DNA of 64,000 nt from Butyrivibrio sp. MB2005 (GCF_000424285.1 NZ_AUJP01000008.1:1-64000); one strand, 5' to 3'. Shown: positions 54,998 to 64,000, numbered from the stretch's first letter. The notes: generated by a model not told the origin, from the sequence alone. A program made the numbers and translations.

Positions 54998-56737
54998 ATG
55001 CAGGTAATGGAAAGAAAAGGACCCACAGCGCCAAAGGATCCGGAGAAAAAACGCCCATATTTTTTCATAATGCAGGGTAAGGGAATATTCGGAGCTCCTC
55101 AGCCTGATGGAAGGGGAATTCAGTTTATATATGAAAATGACGGAAGGATCATTGATGCTGCAAAGCTTTCCGGTAATGTAACAGATGAAGAGATGCTTGA
55201 GAACCTTAAGAGCACAAGGGGCTTCAGAAAAATGGTTCACAGTATCGGTGTAAGTGTTTCTTCAAGAATCAATGATGAAAAAGTAAAATTTGTAATGCAG
55301 ATGTATCCGAGAAATCCCGGAGAACCTGCGACTGAGATAACAAAAGAATTTGAAACCGATGGTATGGAGACGACTATTGATCTTGCTGATGTTTCATGGG
55401 TTCCTACAGATTATGAGATAGGACAGATCCGCTTTGAATTTCCGGAATCCGGAGTTCAGGCAATGGCAGATGTGAGATTTTATCTAAACGACGGATTTAC
55501 AGCTCCTCCGCAGCCAATGGAATATGCGGTGGATTTTGAATCTGACGGATATAAAGAAATGATTGCAAGAAGCCTTATGAAGGCCGGCAATACAAAGAGA
55601 CTTGAGAAGGTTCTTGAAAAGGCTGCAATGGGCGAAGAAGTAACACTTTCATTCATAGGCGGTTCAATCACTCAGGGAGCAGGTGCTATACCGATCCATG
55701 AGAAAAGCTATGCAAGACTTTTTGCCAATGAATTCGAGAAGAAGTTCTCTAAGGAAGGAAAAGTCAAGCTTGTAAAAGCAGGCGTTGGCGGAACTCCCTC
55801 AGAGCTTGGAATGATCAGATTTGAGAGAGATGTACTCAGGGATGGCCAGGAACAGCCGGATCTTGTGGTTATCGAGTTTGCTGTTAATGACGAGGGCGAT
55901 GAGACCAAGGGCGTATGCTATGAGTCCCTTGTAAGAAAAGCTCTTGCACTGCCCTGGAAGCCTGCGGTAATACTGCTCTTTGCAGTGTTCTCCTACGACT
56001 GGAATCTTCAGGACAGACTGTTACCGGTTGGAGAAAGATATAATCTTCCTATGGTAAGCATTCTGAATGCGGTGACACCGCAGTTTTCACTTCTTCCTCA
56101 GGACGGCAGAGTAATATCCAAGAACCAGTTCTTCTATGATGTATATCATCCAAGTAACCTTGGTCATCAGGTTATGTGTGACTCACTGCTTTACGTGCTT
56201 GATGAAGTAAATGCAGGAAGAATCGGCAGCAATGAAGAGGAAAAGCCTGTTGAAGAAATCGCTCCTGTTCTTGGCAAGGATTTTGAGAAGGTTATACTTC
56301 TTGACAGAAAAGAAATGCCCCTCTTAAAGAGCAGATTTGGAATTACTCTTTTTGAGATGGGGGCCTTCTCTGATATTGATAAGGATCTTCAGAAGGTTGA
56401 GATGGACAGCGAGATCACTCAGGTTCCTGAGTTCCCCTATAACTGGGCACATCTTGATGATTCTCAGGGAGATGATCCTTTCAGATTAAAGCTTAGCTGC
56501 AAAAAGCTGTTGCTTGTTTTCAAGGATTCGGGACTTCCCACAGCAGGTACCGCAGAGGTATTTGTTGACGGTAAAAAGGTAATGGATGCTGATCCTTTAA
56601 AGACGGGCTGGACCCACTGCAATCCCGTTATCATCCTTAACGAGGAAGAGACGAAGGAACATGAAGTAGAGATTCGCATGGCTAAGGATATGGAAGGCAA
56701 AAAGTTCACAATACTGGGATTTGGCGTTGTTAAATAG
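54998..56737 (+). CDS. SGNH-hydrolase esterase with accessory beta-domains
   Basis: A 579-residue cytoplasmic esterase. The SGNH core starts with TLSFIGGSITQGAGA (block I Ser), then AGVGGTPSE (block III Gly), VIEFAVND (block III-like Asn) and DVYHPSNLGHQ (block V Asp and His). It is flanked by beta-sandwich domains (about 1-205 and 410-579), as in carbohydrate esterases. It is a candidate acetyl-xylan or oligosaccharide acetyl esterase (inference from context). The ATG at 54998 has GAAGGAA eight bases upstream. It lies after the importer terminator, so it has its own promoter or read-through. Confidence 0.88.
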   Translation: MQVMERKGPTAPKDPEKKRPYFFIMQGKGIFGAPQPDGRGIQFIYENDGRIIDAAKLSGNVTDEEMLENLKSTRGFRKMVHSIGVSVSSRINDEKVKFVMQMYPRNPGEPATEITKEFETDGMETTIDLADVSWVPTDYEIGQIRFEFPESGVQAMADVRFYLNDGFTAPPQPMEYAVDFESDGYKEMIARSLMKAGNTKRLEKVLEKAAMGEEVTLSFIGGSITQGAGAIPIHEKSYARLFANEFEKKFSKEGKVKLVKAGVGGTPSELGMIRFERDVLRDGQEQPDLVVIEFAVNDEGDETKGVCYESLVRKALALPWKPAVILLFAVFSYDWNLQDRLLPVGERYNLPMVSILNAVTPQFSLLPQDGRVISKNQFFYDVYHPSNLGHQVMCDSLLYVLDEVNAGRIGSNEEEKPVEEIAPVLGKDFEKVILLDRKEMPLLKSRFGITLFEMGAFSDIDKDLQKVEMDSEITQVPEFPYNWAHLDDSQGDDPFRLKLSCKKLLLVFKDSGLPTAGTAEVFVDGKKVMDADPLKTGWTHCNPVIILNEEETKEHEVEIRMAKDMEGKKFTILGFGVVK

Positions 56738-56782
56738 AAAATATTACACAAAAAAGTAAAATATTTTAAATTTTTATAAAAA

Positions 56783-56810
56783 AATAGTCCGCATAGTAGT
56801 GCGGACTATT
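56783..56810. terminator. Hairpin after the SGNH esterase gene
   Basis: AATAGTCCGCA pairs exactly with TGCGGACTATT around TAGTAG. On the plus strand an A-tract precedes it and no U-tract follows; on the minus strand a run of seven Ts follows. It is oriented as a minus-strand terminator although no minus-strand gene ends here. A TATAAT for the kinase gene lies just downstream (about 56820). Confidence 0.55.
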
Positions 56811-56893
56811 ATAAACTATATTATAATGTTCATTGTGAGCATAAAAATATAACTCAAAACCAGGCAAAAACACAGAAGGGAAGGTGCATTTAA

Positions 56894-58489
56894 ATGGGAG
56901 ATGCAAAAAGTTTTATCGCTGAAGGCAAAACTTTACTCGGAATCGAATTTGGTTCCACCAGAATTAAGGCTGTGCTTACAGATATGGATAACAATCCGAT
57001 AGCACAGGGTTCTCACAGCTGGGAGAACAGACTTGATAACGGAATCTGGACTTATACCCTTGAGGATATTTGGGGTGGACTTCAGGACTGCTACGCAAAC
57101 CTTGCAAAGGACGTTGAGAAGCAGTATGGGGAGAAACTTACTAAGGTAGGTGCCATGGGCTTTTCAGCTATGATGCATGGCTATATGGCATTTGATAAGG
57201 ATGGAGAACTTCTTGTTCCTTTCCGCACATGGAGAAACACAATTACAGAGAAGGCTTCCGATGAGCTTACAGAGCTCTTTGGTTATCACATTCCTCAGCG
57301 TTGGAGTATCGCTCATCTTTATCAGGCAATGCTTAACGGCGAGGAGCACGTTAGCAAGGTAGATTTCTTTACAACCCTTGCAGGTTACATTCACTGGCAG
57401 CTTACAGGCGAGAAGGTTCTTGGCGTAGGTGATGCTTCAGGTATGTTCCCTATCGATTCAGCAACTTGTGATTATAACGAGAAGATGGTTGGTCAGTTCG
57501 ATAAGCTTACAGAGGAGAAGGGCTTTTCATTCAAGCTTCGCGACATTATTCCTAAGTCTCTTCCTGCAGGTGCTGATGCAGGAAAGCTTACAGCAGAAGG
57601 TGCTAAGAAGCTTGATCCTACAGGAACACTTCAGGCAGGTATCCCTGTATGTCCTCCCGAGGGCGATGCAGGAACCGGTATGGTTGCCACAAACTCAGTT
57701 GGCGTAAGAACAGGTAACATCTCAGCAGGAACATCAGTATTTTCAATGGTTGTTCTTGAGCATGACCTTTCAAAGGCATATCCTGAGCTTGACCTTGTTA
57801 CAACACCTTCAGGCGAGCAGGTTGCAATGGTTCACTGCAATAACTGCACATCTGACCTCAACGCTTATGTAGGACTTTTTAGAGAATTTGCACAGGCTGT
57901 AGGCGCTGACGTAGATGATGATACACTTTACGGAACACTTTACAGAAAGGCTATGGAAGGCGACGCAGATTGCGGCGGACTTCTTGCATATAACTATTTC
58001 TCAGGTGAGAGCATTACAGGCTTCAACGAAGGAAGACCTCTTTTCGTAAGAAGACCTGATGCAAAGATGAATCTTGCCAACTTCATGAGAACACACCTTT
58101 ACACAGCACTTGGTGCGCTTAAGGTTGGTAACGATATCCTTATGAAGGAAGAGAATGTAAAGGCTGACTTCTTCTTCGGCCAGGGCGGATTCTTCAAGAT
58201 CAGAGGCGTTGGTGACAGAGTAATGGCAGCAGCCCTCGATACACCCATTAAGCTTATGGAGACAGCAGGAGAAGGCGGCCCTTGGGGTCAGGCAATCCTT
58301 GCAGGATTCATGCTTAATAAAGAGGATGGAGAGACTCTTGAGGCTTATCTTAATAACAAGGTATTTAAGGATGGCAAGGTTGAGACCTGCGAACCTGTTG
58401 CTGATGACGTTAAGGGCTTTGATGAGTTCATGAAGGATTACAATGCAGGTCTCGCAATCGAGAGAGCTGCTGTTGATACATTGAAGTAA
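56894..58489 (+). CDS. FGGY-family carbohydrate kinase (probable ribulokinase)
   Basis: A 531-residue sugar kinase. The phosphate-binding start [17 protein letters not shown] and the second ATP region [12 protein letters not shown] are present, and [12 protein letters not shown] near the C terminus is typical of FGGY enzymes. The araD gene follows, so phosphorylation of L-ribulose is the best guess. Xylulokinase is a possible alternative because no xylulokinase or isomerase is seen in the window. It is longer than many kinases of the family. GGGAAGG precedes the ATG. Confidence 0.85.
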   Translation: MGDAKSFIAEGKTLLGIEFGSTRIKAVLTDMDNNPIAQGSHSWENRLDNGIWTYTLEDIWGGLQDCYANLAKDVEKQYGEKLTKVGAMGFSAMMHGYMAFDKDGELLVPFRTWRNTITEKASDELTELFGYHIPQRWSIAHLYQAMLNGEEHVSKVDFFTTLAGYIHWQLTGEKVLGVGDASGMFPIDSATCDYNEKMVGQFDKLTEEKGFSFKLRDIIPKSLPAGADAGKLTAEGAKKLDPTGTLQAGIPVCPPEGDAGTGMVATNSVGVRTGNISAGTSVFSMVVLEHDLSKAYPELDLVTTPSGEQVAMVHCNNCTSDLNAYVGLFREFAQAVGADVDDDTLYGTLYRKAMEGDADCGGLLAYNYFSGESITGFNEGRPLFVRRPDAKMNLANFMRTHLYTALGALKVGNDILMKEENVKADFFFGQGGFFKIRGVGDRVMAAALDTPIKLMETAGEGGPWGQAILAGFMLNKEDGETLEAYLNNKVFKDGKVETCEPVADDVKGFDEFMKDYNAGLAIERAAVDTLK

Positions 58490-58494
58490 TGTGC

Positions 58495-58596
58495 CCCTCA
58501 TCCGGCACTTCGTGCCACCTTCCCCCCAGAGGGGGAAGGCAAAATTATGAGCCTTCTCCCTTGGGAGAAGGTGGCGCCGTAGGCGACGGATGAGGG
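58495..58596 (+). repeat. REP-like palindromic element, copy 1
   Basis: A 102-bp imperfect palindrome made of two head-to-head units. It begins CCCTCATCCGGCACTTCGTG and ends GGCGACGGATGAGGG, each arm holding its own inner hairpins (CTTCCCCC/GGGGGAAG and CCTTCTCCC/GGGAGAAGG). It is inserted six bases after the kinase stop and ends just before the RBS of araD. Copy 2 is at 63110-63236. Confidence 0.85.
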
Positions 58597-58613
58597 TAGA
58601 AAAGGAGCAAATC

Positions 58614-59312
58614 ATGTTAGAAGAACTTAAACAGAAAGTATACGAAGCCAATATTCTGCTTCCCAAGTATGGACTTGTAACCTTCACATGGGGTAATGTC
58701 AGTGAGATCGACAGAGAATCAGGGCTTTTCGTAATTAAGCCAAGCGGCGTAGACTATGAGACCATGACTCCCGACGATATGGTTGTTATGGATCTTGATG
58801 GTAATAAGGTTGAGGGAAAGCTTAATCCCTCTTCCGACACACCTACTCACGTAGAGATTTACAAGGCATTTAAAGAAGTGGGCGGCGTTGTTCACACACA
58901 TTCATCCTATGCCACAAGCTGGGCTCAGGCAGGAAGATCCATTCCCTGCTACGGCACAACCCATGCAGATTATTTTTATGGCGAGATTCCCTGCGTAAGA
59001 TGTCTTACCAAGGAAGAGATAGAGGATGCCTATGAGGAGAACACAGGTCATCTTATCGTAAATGAGTTTAATGCCATGGGAAAAGACCCTGTTGCTGTTC
59101 CTGCAGTTCTTTGCAAGAACCACGGCGTATTCTCATGGGGTAAGGATGCTCATGAAGCCGTTCACAATGCAGTAGTTACAGAAGAGGTTGCCAAGATGGC
59201 ATACAGATGCGAGGTTATCAATCCCAGAGTAATGCCCGCACCTCAGGAGCTCCAGGATAAGCACTACTACAGAAAACACGGCGCCAATGCTTATTATGGA
59301 CAGCTTAAGTAA
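58614..59312 (+). CDS. araD: L-ribulose-5-phosphate 4-epimerase
   Basis: A 232-residue class II aldolase-fold epimerase that turns L-ribulose-5-P into D-xylulose-5-[20 protein letters not shown], the zinc histidines in [14 protein letters not shown], and THADYFYG are all present. The ATG at 58614 has AAGGAG seven bases upstream; the frame also runs up to an ATG inside the REP element at 58590, which is rejected as start. It follows the kinase in an araB-araD-like pair. Confidence 0.96.
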   Translation: MLEELKQKVYEANILLPKYGLVTFTWGNVSEIDRESGLFVIKPSGVDYETMTPDDMVVMDLDGNKVEGKLNPSSDTPTHVEIYKAFKEVGGVVHTHSSYATSWAQAGRSIPCYGTTHADYFYGEIPCVRCLTKEEIEDAYEENTGHLIVNEFNAMGKDPVAVPAVLCKNHGVFSWGKDAHEAVHNAVVTEEVAKMAYRCEVINPRVMPAPQELQDKHYYRKHGANAYYGQLK

Positions 59313-59318
59313 TCACTT

Positions 59319-59373
59319 AGCCCGGTTTTTTCGGGCTTAGTGTACTACTTAGTTCTGGCGAGGGCTTTAGCCC
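59319..59373 (+). terminator. Paired GGGCT/AGCCC hairpins after araD
   Basis: AGCCCG/CGGGCT (59319-59337) encloses a GTTTTTT loop, and a second small hairpin, GGGCT-TT-AGCCC, follows at 59362-59373. Neither has a proper U-tract after it, so termination is uncertain. The remaining gap to 59505 is AT-rich and should hold the transketolase promoter. Confidence 0.4.
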
Positions 59374-59505
59374 GAGAGCAGAACTTCCTTATTAACAATT
59401 ATTTGATAAAACACCGCAAAAAATACGATAGACGCATATTTCTAAGTGTGCTAAATTTTATGTGAAGATTTTTCGCGCTATTAAAGCAAAGGAAGTGGAG
59501 GAATT

Positions 59506-60339
59506 ATGACAAATAAAGAATTGCAGAAAATTGCAAACGAAGTCCGCAAGGGCATTGTTACGGCTGTTCATGCAGCAAAAGCAGGACATCCCGGCGGATC
59601 ACTTTCAGCAGCAGATATCTATACATATCTGTATTTTGAGGAGATGAACATCGATCCCAAGGATCCTAAGGCTGAGAATCGTGATCGTTTTGTTCTTTCC
59701 AAAGGACATACAGCACCCGGCCTTTACTCAGTAATGGCTCAGCGTGGTTATTTCCCTGTTGAGGAGCTTACAACTCTTCGTAAGCTTGGATCAAGACTTC
59801 AGGGACATCCCAGCATGCAGTACCTTCCCGGACTTGATATGTCTTCAGGTTCACTTGGACAGGGCATTTCAGTAGCATGCGGTATGGCACTTTCTGCAAA
59901 GCTTGATAATAAGGATTTCAGAACTTACACACTCCTTGGTGATGGTGAGATCGAAGAGGGTCAGGTATGGGAGGCAGCTATGTTTGCAGGCTTCCGTAAG
60001 CTTGATAACCTTGTAGTTATCGTTGATAACAACGGCCTTCAGATTGACGGACCTGTTGATCAGGTTTGCTCACCTTATCCCATCGACAAGAAGTTTGAGG
60101 CATTTAACTTCCATGTAATCAATATTGATGCTCATGATTTTGATGCGATCAGAGCAGCCTTCAAGGAAGCAAGAGAGACTAAGGGTCAGCCCACAGCTAT
60201 CATTGCACATTCCATAAAGGGTAAGGGTGTATCCTTCATGGAGAACCAGGTTTCATGGCACGGTGTTGCACCTAACGACGAAGAGTACGCACAGGCAATG
60301 GAAGATCTTAATAAGATTGGCGAAGCATTAGAAGCATAA
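59506..60339 (+). CDS. Transketolase, N-terminal subunit
   Basis: A 277-residue protein equal to the thiamine-diphosphate-binding half of transketolase. AGHPGGSLSAADIYTYLYF, the TPP motif GDGEIEEGQVWEAAMFAG, and SFMENQVSWHGVAPND are present. It works with the next gene product to move two-carbon units between pentose and other sugar phosphates. Split transketolases are common in Clostridia and archaea. GTGGAGG precedes the ATG. Confidence 0.96.
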   Translation: MTNKELQKIANEVRKGIVTAVHAAKAGHPGGSLSAADIYTYLYFEEMNIDPKDPKAENRDRFVLSKGHTAPGLYSVMAQRGYFPVEELTTLRKLGSRLQGHPSMQYLPGLDMSSGSLGQGISVACGMALSAKLDNKDFRTYTLLGDGEIEEGQVWEAAMFAGFRKLDNLVVIVDNNGLQIDGPVDQVCSPYPIDKKFEAFNFHVINIDAHDFDAIRAAFKEARETKGQPTAIIAHSIKGKGVSFMENQVSWHGVAPNDEEYAQAMEDLNKIGEALEA

Positions 60340-60355
60340 AAGTGGAGGTTACAAA

Positions 60356-61297
60356 ATGAGCGAAGTTAAGAAAATTGCTACCAGAGACAGCTATGGTAAA
60401 GAGCTTATCGAGCTGGCTAAGGTTAATGATAAGGTTGTAGTTCTCGATGCTGACCTTGCTGCAGCAACAAGAACAGGCTGGTTTAAAAAGGAGTTTCCTG
60501 AGAGACATATCGACTGCGGTATTGCAGAGTGCAACATGATGGGTATCGCTGCAGGTCTTGCAACAACAGGTAAGATTCCTTTTGTCAGCACATTTGCTAT
60601 GTTTGCAACAGGACGTGCTTTCGAGCAGGTTCGTAATTCAATCGGATATCCCCATCTCAACGTTAAAATCGGCGGAACACATGCCGGTATCACAGTAGGT
60701 GAGGACGGAGCAAGCCACCAGTGTAATGAGGACCTTGCTCTTATGCGCACAATTCCCGGAATGGTAGTTATGTGCCCTGCAGATGATATCGAGGCAAGAG
60801 CTTGCGTACGCGCAGCAGCTGAGCACGAGGGCCCTGTTTACATCCGTTTTGGACGAGCAGCTTGTCCTGTAGTTAATGACAGACCTGATTACAAGTTTGA
60901 ACTTGGTAAGGGAACAGTTCTCCGTGAGGGAACAGATGTATCCATCATCGCTACAGGTATCGGTGTTGGTTCTGCTCTTGAAGCAGCTGAAAAGCTTGCT
61001 GCAGACGGCATCAGCGCAGAGGTTGTAAACATCTGCACAATCAAGCCCATCGACAGAGAGCTTGTTGTAGCAACTGCAAAGAAGACAGGCAAGGTTGTTA
61101 CAGTTGAAGAGCATTCCGTAATCGGCGGTCTTGGAAGTGCTGTATGTGATGTACTTTCAGAAGAGTGCCCTACAGTTGTTAAGAAGATCGGTATGCAGGA
61201 TCGCTATGGTGAGTCCGGAAGTGCAGGAGATCTTGTTAAGAAGTATGGTCTCGATGGTGAGGGTGTATACAGCTCAGTTAAGGAATTCCTTAAGTAA
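60356..61297 (+). CDS. Transketolase, C-terminal subunit
   Basis: A 313-residue protein covering the pyrimidine-binding and C-terminal domains. GIAECNMMGIAAGLA (activating Glu), GEDGASHQCNEDLALMR, and VVTVEEHSVIGGLGSAV are family motifs. It starts 16 bases after the first subunit, with GTGGAGG upstream. The two genes form an operon closed by a strong terminator. Confidence 0.96.
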   Translation: MSEVKKIATRDSYGKELIELAKVNDKVVVLDADLAAATRTGWFKKEFPERHIDCGIAECNMMGIAAGLATTGKIPFVSTFAMFATGRAFEQVRNSIGYPHLNVKIGGTHAGITVGEDGASHQCNEDLALMRTIPGMVVMCPADDIEARACVRAAAEHEGPVYIRFGRAACPVVNDRPDYKFELGKGTVLREGTDVSIIATGIGVGSALEAAEKLAADGISAEVVNICTIKPIDRELVVATAKKTGKVVTVEEHSVIGGLGSAVCDVLSEECPTVVKKIGMQDRYGESGSAGDLVKKYGLDGEGVYSSVKEFLK

Positions 61298-61321
61298 TTT
61301 ATGCAATAATGATTTGACTCT

Positions 61322-61359
61322 CAGCCCACATATGTGATATATGTGGGCTGTATATTTTT
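61322..61359 (+). terminator. Rho-independent terminator of the transketolase operon
   Basis: CAGCCCACATAT pairs exactly with ATATGTGGGCTG around GTGAT, followed by TATATTTTTA. Confidence 0.9.
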
Positions 61360-61380
61360 AATCAGAGGTTATATAGATTT

Positions 61381-62034
61381 ATGAACATTCTTGCACCATC
61401 AATTTTATCGGCAGATTTTACAATACTTGGACAGCAGATCAAGGAGACAGAGGCAGCAGGCGCAAAGTACCTTCACTTTGATGTAATGGACGGTATATTT
61501 GTTCCTTCCATATCCTTTGGACTTCCTGTTTTAAAGTCTATTCGCAAGGCATCAAATCAGGTATATGATGTACACCTTATGATAGAGGAACCCATCAGAT
61601 ACATTGAGGAATTTGCCAAAGCAGGAGCGGATATCATAACTTTTCATCTTGAAGCTGCATCAGACCCAAGAGAAGTAATAGAGAAAATAAAGAGCTGTGG
61701 TAAAAAGGCAGGTATTTCCATAAAGCCAAAGACACCGGTGGATGCATTAAAGCCTTATCTTGAGCACGTGGATATGGTTCTTATCATGACAGTTGAACCG
61801 GGATTTGGCGGACAGAAATACATAGATGAATGCACAGCCAAAATAACTGAAGTGAGAAAACTTATCACTGACGCAGGACTTTCAACAGATGTTGAGATAG
61901 ACGGCGGCGTTACAATTGACAATGTTCATATTCCCTTAGAGGCAGGCGCCAACGTAATTGTAGCCGGCTCTGCAGTATTTAACGGTGATATAGCTGAGAA
62001 TACAAAGCTTTTAATGGAAAAGCTCTCAAAGTGA
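61381..62034 (+). CDS. rpe: Ribulose-phosphate 3-epimerase
   Basis: A 217-residue TIM-barrel epimerase. APSILSADF, YLHFDVMDGIFVPSISFG, HLMIEEPIRY, MTVEPGFGGQ and IDGGVTIDN are standard. It interconverts ribulose-5-P and xylulose-5-P. AGAGG lies before the ATG. It follows the transketolase genes and completes the pentose pathway set in the window. Confidence 0.97.
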   Translation: MNILAPSILSADFTILGQQIKETEAAGAKYLHFDVMDGIFVPSISFGLPVLKSIRKASNQVYDVHLMIEEPIRYIEEFAKAGADIITFHLEAASDPREVIEKIKSCGKKAGISIKPKTPVDALKPYLEHVDMVLIMTVEPGFGGQKYIDECTAKITEVRKLITDAGLSTDVEIDGGVTIDNVHIPLEAGANVIVAGSAVFNGDIAENTKLLMEKLSK

Positions 62035-62085
62035 TATTTACGGATATATCAGGTTTTAACAAATTGGAGATTACTAACAGGAAGC

Positions 62086-62110
62086 GGTGGCAGAGATGCT
62101 GCCGTTTTTT
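62086..62110 (+). terminator. Rho-independent terminator of rpe
   Basis: GGCAG and CTGCC, extended by wobble pairs, form a stem around AGATG, followed by TTTTTT. Confidence 0.7.
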
Positions 62111-62233
62111 ATGCCATAAGGTGGCTTTTATTGACAATGGCGGCGCAAAAAGGCATACTAGAAATTGGCTAACTAGCTGTAGGTATGGATTTCTGACTAT
62201 ACAAAGAAGTTTTTGGCTAAAGAAAGGCAGAAG

Positions 62234-63109
62234 ATGTACAAGAAAATTGAAAGAAATGCACCTTGCTGGTGCGGCAGCGGTAAGAAGTATAAGAGCTGCC
62301 ACGAGGCCTTTGATGATAAGATCATAGGTTACGAGCGAATGGGACATATCGTCCCGAAGAGATCACTTATTAAAACAGAAAAAGATATCCTTGGAATCAA
62401 AGAGAGCGCCAAGATTAATATGGCATGTCTTGACGAAGTTGCTGACAAGATCAAGGCAGGAATGTCAACTCAGGATATTGATGACATCGTAGCAGATGTT
62501 ACAAAGAAAATGGGCGGAATAGCAGCACCTCTTAATTATGAGGGCTTCCCCAAAAGTGTCTGCACATCCATTAATGACATGGTTTGCCACGGCATACCTT
62601 CCAAAGACGATATTCTTAAGGATGGCGACATTATTAATGTTGATTGTTCTACTATATTAAATGGCTACTATGCAGATTCTTCCCGAATGTTCTGCATCGG
62701 TGATGTGGATCCTGAGTGGAAGAAGCTGGTTGATGTGACCAAGGAAGCTATGGAGATAGGTATTAAAGCTGTAAAGCCCTGGACCCCTTTGGGAGATATG
62801 GGCGATGTAGTTCACCAGCATGCGCTTAAGCATGGCTATACAGTAGTTCGCGAAATCGGCGGACACGGATGCGGCAATGAATTCCACGAAGAGCCTTTTG
62901 TAAGCTTCGTAAGTAAACCAGGTACCGAGATGCTCATGGTACCCGGCATGGTATTTACGATTGAGCCTATGATCAATATGGGTACTGACAGAATCTTTGT
63001 TGATGAAGAGAATGACTGGACAGTTTACACAGAAGACGGTGCTCCGTCAGCTCAGTGGGAAGTAGAGCTTGTGGTTACAGAAGACGGCTGCGAGCTGCTT
63101 TGCTGGTAA
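62234..63109 (+). CDS. map: Type I methionine aminopeptidase with N-terminal SEC-C motif
   Basis: A 291-residue enzyme removing the N-terminal Met from new proteins. Residues 1-25 carry an SEC-C zinc motif (CWCGSGKKYKSCH) that may bind ribosomes or zinc. The pita-bread domain shows the metal ligands: D in VDCSTILNGYYADSS (two Asp), H in GGHGCGNEFHE, E in FTIEPM and E in QWEVELVV. The ATG at 62234 is preferred (AAAGG upstream, correct SEC-C start) over an upstream TTG. A REP-like repeat follows its stop directly. Confidence 0.94.
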   Translation: MYKKIERNAPCWCGSGKKYKSCHEAFDDKIIGYERMGHIVPKRSLIKTEKDILGIKESAKINMACLDEVADKIKAGMSTQDIDDIVADVTKKMGGIAAPLNYEGFPKSVCTSINDMVCHGIPSKDDILKDGDIINVDCSTILNGYYADSSRMFCIGDVDPEWKKLVDVTKEAMEIGIKAVKPWTPLGDMGDVVHQHALKHGYTVVREIGGHGCGNEFHEEPFVSFVSKPGTEMLMVPGMVFTIEPMINMGTDRIFVDEENDWTVYTEDGAPSAQWEVELVVTEDGCELLCW

Positions 63110-63236
63110 CCCTCATCCGTCAGCTTCGCTGACACCTTCTCCCTGGAAGGGAGAAGGCAAAAAACAAAAATATATATCACCTCATTTGATGCCTTCCCCC
63201 TTTAGGGGGAAGGTGGCACGAAGTGCCGGATGAGGG
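63110..63236 (+). repeat. REP-like palindromic element, copy 2
   Basis: A 127-bp palindromic repeat starting CCCTCATCCGTCAGCTTCGC and ending GAAGTGCCGGATGAGGG. Each half has inner hairpins (CCTTCTCCC/GGGAGAAGG and CCTTCCCCC/GGGGGAAGG), with an AT-rich centre. It follows the map stop with no gap and ends just before the metG RBS. Homologous to copy 1 at 58495, with the two inner halves in the opposite order. Confidence 0.85.
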
Positions 63237-63249
63237 AGAAGGAGATATA

Positions 63250-64000
63250 ATGCAGAACAAAGGTAAATATTATATAACAACGGCAATTGCCTATACATCA
63301 GGAAAACCTCATATCGGAAACAGCTATGAGATAGTCCTTGCAGATGCAATTGCCAGATACAAGAGAAAAGATGGTTATGATGTTCATTTCCAGACTGGTT
63401 CTGATGAGCATGGCCAGAAAATCGAGACAAGAGCTATTGAGGCAGGATTTGATAGCCCTAAGGCATTTGTAGACGATGTGGCAGGCGTTATCAAGGGCCT
63501 TTGGGATATGATGGATACTTCCTATGACCGTTTCATCCGTACAACTGACGAGGACCATGTACAGCAGGTTCAGAAGATTTTCAAGAAGTTCTATGATCAG
63601 GGCGATATCTACAAGGGTTCCTACAAGGGAATGTACTGTACAGAGTGTGAGGCATTCTATACAGAGTCTCAGCTTGTGGACGGAAAATGTCCTGAGTGCG
63701 GATCAGATGTACATCCCGCTGAAGAGGAAGCATATTTCTTCAAAATGAGTAAGTATGCACAGCAGCTTATTGATCACATCAACAGTCATCCTGAATTCAT
63801 TCAACCTGTTTCTCGTAAGAACGAGATGATGAACAATTTCCTTCTTCCCGGTCTTCAGGATCTTTGCGTATCAAGAACCTCATTTAAGTGGGGAATTCCT
63901 GTAACCTTTGATGAGAAGCATGTTGTTTATGTATGGCTTGATGCACTTTCAAACTATATAACAGGTATCGGTTTTGATGTAGATAACAGCAGTGAGTCCT
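63250..64000 (+). CDS. metG: Methionine-tRNA ligase, N-terminal part (runs off the window)
   Basis: The first 250 residues of MetG, cut by the window edge. TTAIAYTSGKPHIGNSYE contains the class I HIGH-type motif (HIGN); the zinc knuckle is CTECEAFYTESQ...CPECG. YVWLDALSNYITG matches the family. The ATG at 63250 has AAGGAG seven bases upstream, adjacent to the REP-like element. Because it is open at the end, the length and C-terminal domains are not known. Confidence 0.96.
   Translation, partial: MQNKGKYYITTAIAYTSGKPHIGNSYEIVLADAIARYKRKDGYDVHFQTGSDEHGQKIETRAIEAGFDSPKAFVDDVAGVIKGLWDMMDTSYDRFIRTTDEDHVQQVQKIFKKFYDQGDIYKGSYKGMYCTECEAFYTESQLVDGKCPECGSDVHPAEEEAYFFKMSKYAQQLIDHINSHPEFIQPVSRKNEMMNNFLLPGLQDLCVSRTSFKWGIPVTFDEKHVVYVWLDALSNYITGIGFDVDNSSES

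Noticed and set aside
58495..58596. The palindromic repeats as a CRISPR array.
   Set aside because: Only paired inverted halves are present, with no regularly spaced direct repeats or spacers, and no cas genes are seen.
58001..58687. A minus-strand frame of 228 codons over the kinase 3' end and the REP-like element.
   Set aside because: It crosses the palindromic repeat and two well-supported plus-strand genes, and its protein resembles no family.
63110..63249. Possible T-box riboswitch in front of metG.
   Set aside because: The gap is filled by the REP-like palindrome; no T-box sequence (TGGNACC) or terminator/antiterminator pair is present.

Overview
The window looks like a chromosomal segment of a low-to-moderate GC Gram-positive anaerobe of the Lachnospiraceae, most like Butyrivibrio or Pseudobutyrivibrio. 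This is inferred from the yaaO-yaaR-holB-ricT-trmN6-rsmI housekeeping order, ATP-dependent PEP carboxykinase, a split transketolase, large lipobox solute-binding proteins, and a very dense xylan-degrading gene set. No database search was possible, so the genus is a best guess.

Layout. 1-870: 3' end of a 23S rRNA gene, then six tRNA genes (Asp, Val, Thr, Tyr, initiator Met, Phe) with no 5S rRNA gene between. 980-3288: HD-domain protein and pckA. 3482-17136: a LacI-type regulator and two operons that share an 18-bp operator-like site. The first carries AtuA, an AtuA-like small protein, a CaiB/BaiF CoA-transferase and a CocE/NonD hydrolase, followed by a membrane-anchored AraC regulator. The second carries an LplB/LplC-type ABC importer with its lipoprotein and a type B carboxylesterase. 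17240-24239: conserved housekeeping operon (yaaO-like decarboxylase, guanylate-kinase-like protein, yaaR, holB, ricT, trmN6, rsmI) ending in a membrane-anchored Mrr-like nuclease.

24315-39939: mixed accessory region with GH67 alpha-glucuronidase, MATE transporter, FRG-domain protein, GH3 beta-xylosidase/glucosidase, hflK/hflC, secreted GH5 lipoprotein, a three-domain esterase-GH43-CBM6 protein, a GH43-CBM6 arabinofuranosidase and an AraC regulator. 40253-56737: the most unusual region, transcribed in one direction: GH10 xylanase lipoprotein, a 974-residue membrane-tethered solute-binding protein with two carbohydrate-binding-like modules, two permeases, a secreted NHL-propeller/TPR/TM protein, a YIP1 membrane protein, a DUF5696 protein with an N-terminal anchor, two further permeases, a second solute-binding lipoprotein, and an SGNH esterase. 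56894-62034: pentose entry and the non-oxidative pentose phosphate pathway (FGGY kinase, araD, split transketolase, rpe). 62234-end: SEC-C methionine aminopeptidase and the start of metG, with a large palindromic REP-like repeat between them that is also found before araD.

Taken together, the GH10 enzyme would cut xylan outside the cell and the ABC systems would import decorated oligomers. Esterases, GH67, GH43 and GH3 would strip and hydrolyse them, and the kinase, AraD, transketolase and Rpe would feed the pentoses into central metabolism. None of the three ABC importers has an ATPase gene in the window, so a shared ATPase elsewhere is inferred. The best candidates for undescribed biology are the NHL/YIP1/DUF5696 block sandwiched between two permease pairs, and the AtuA/CoA-transferase/esterase/importer regulon tied together by the LacI-type operator.
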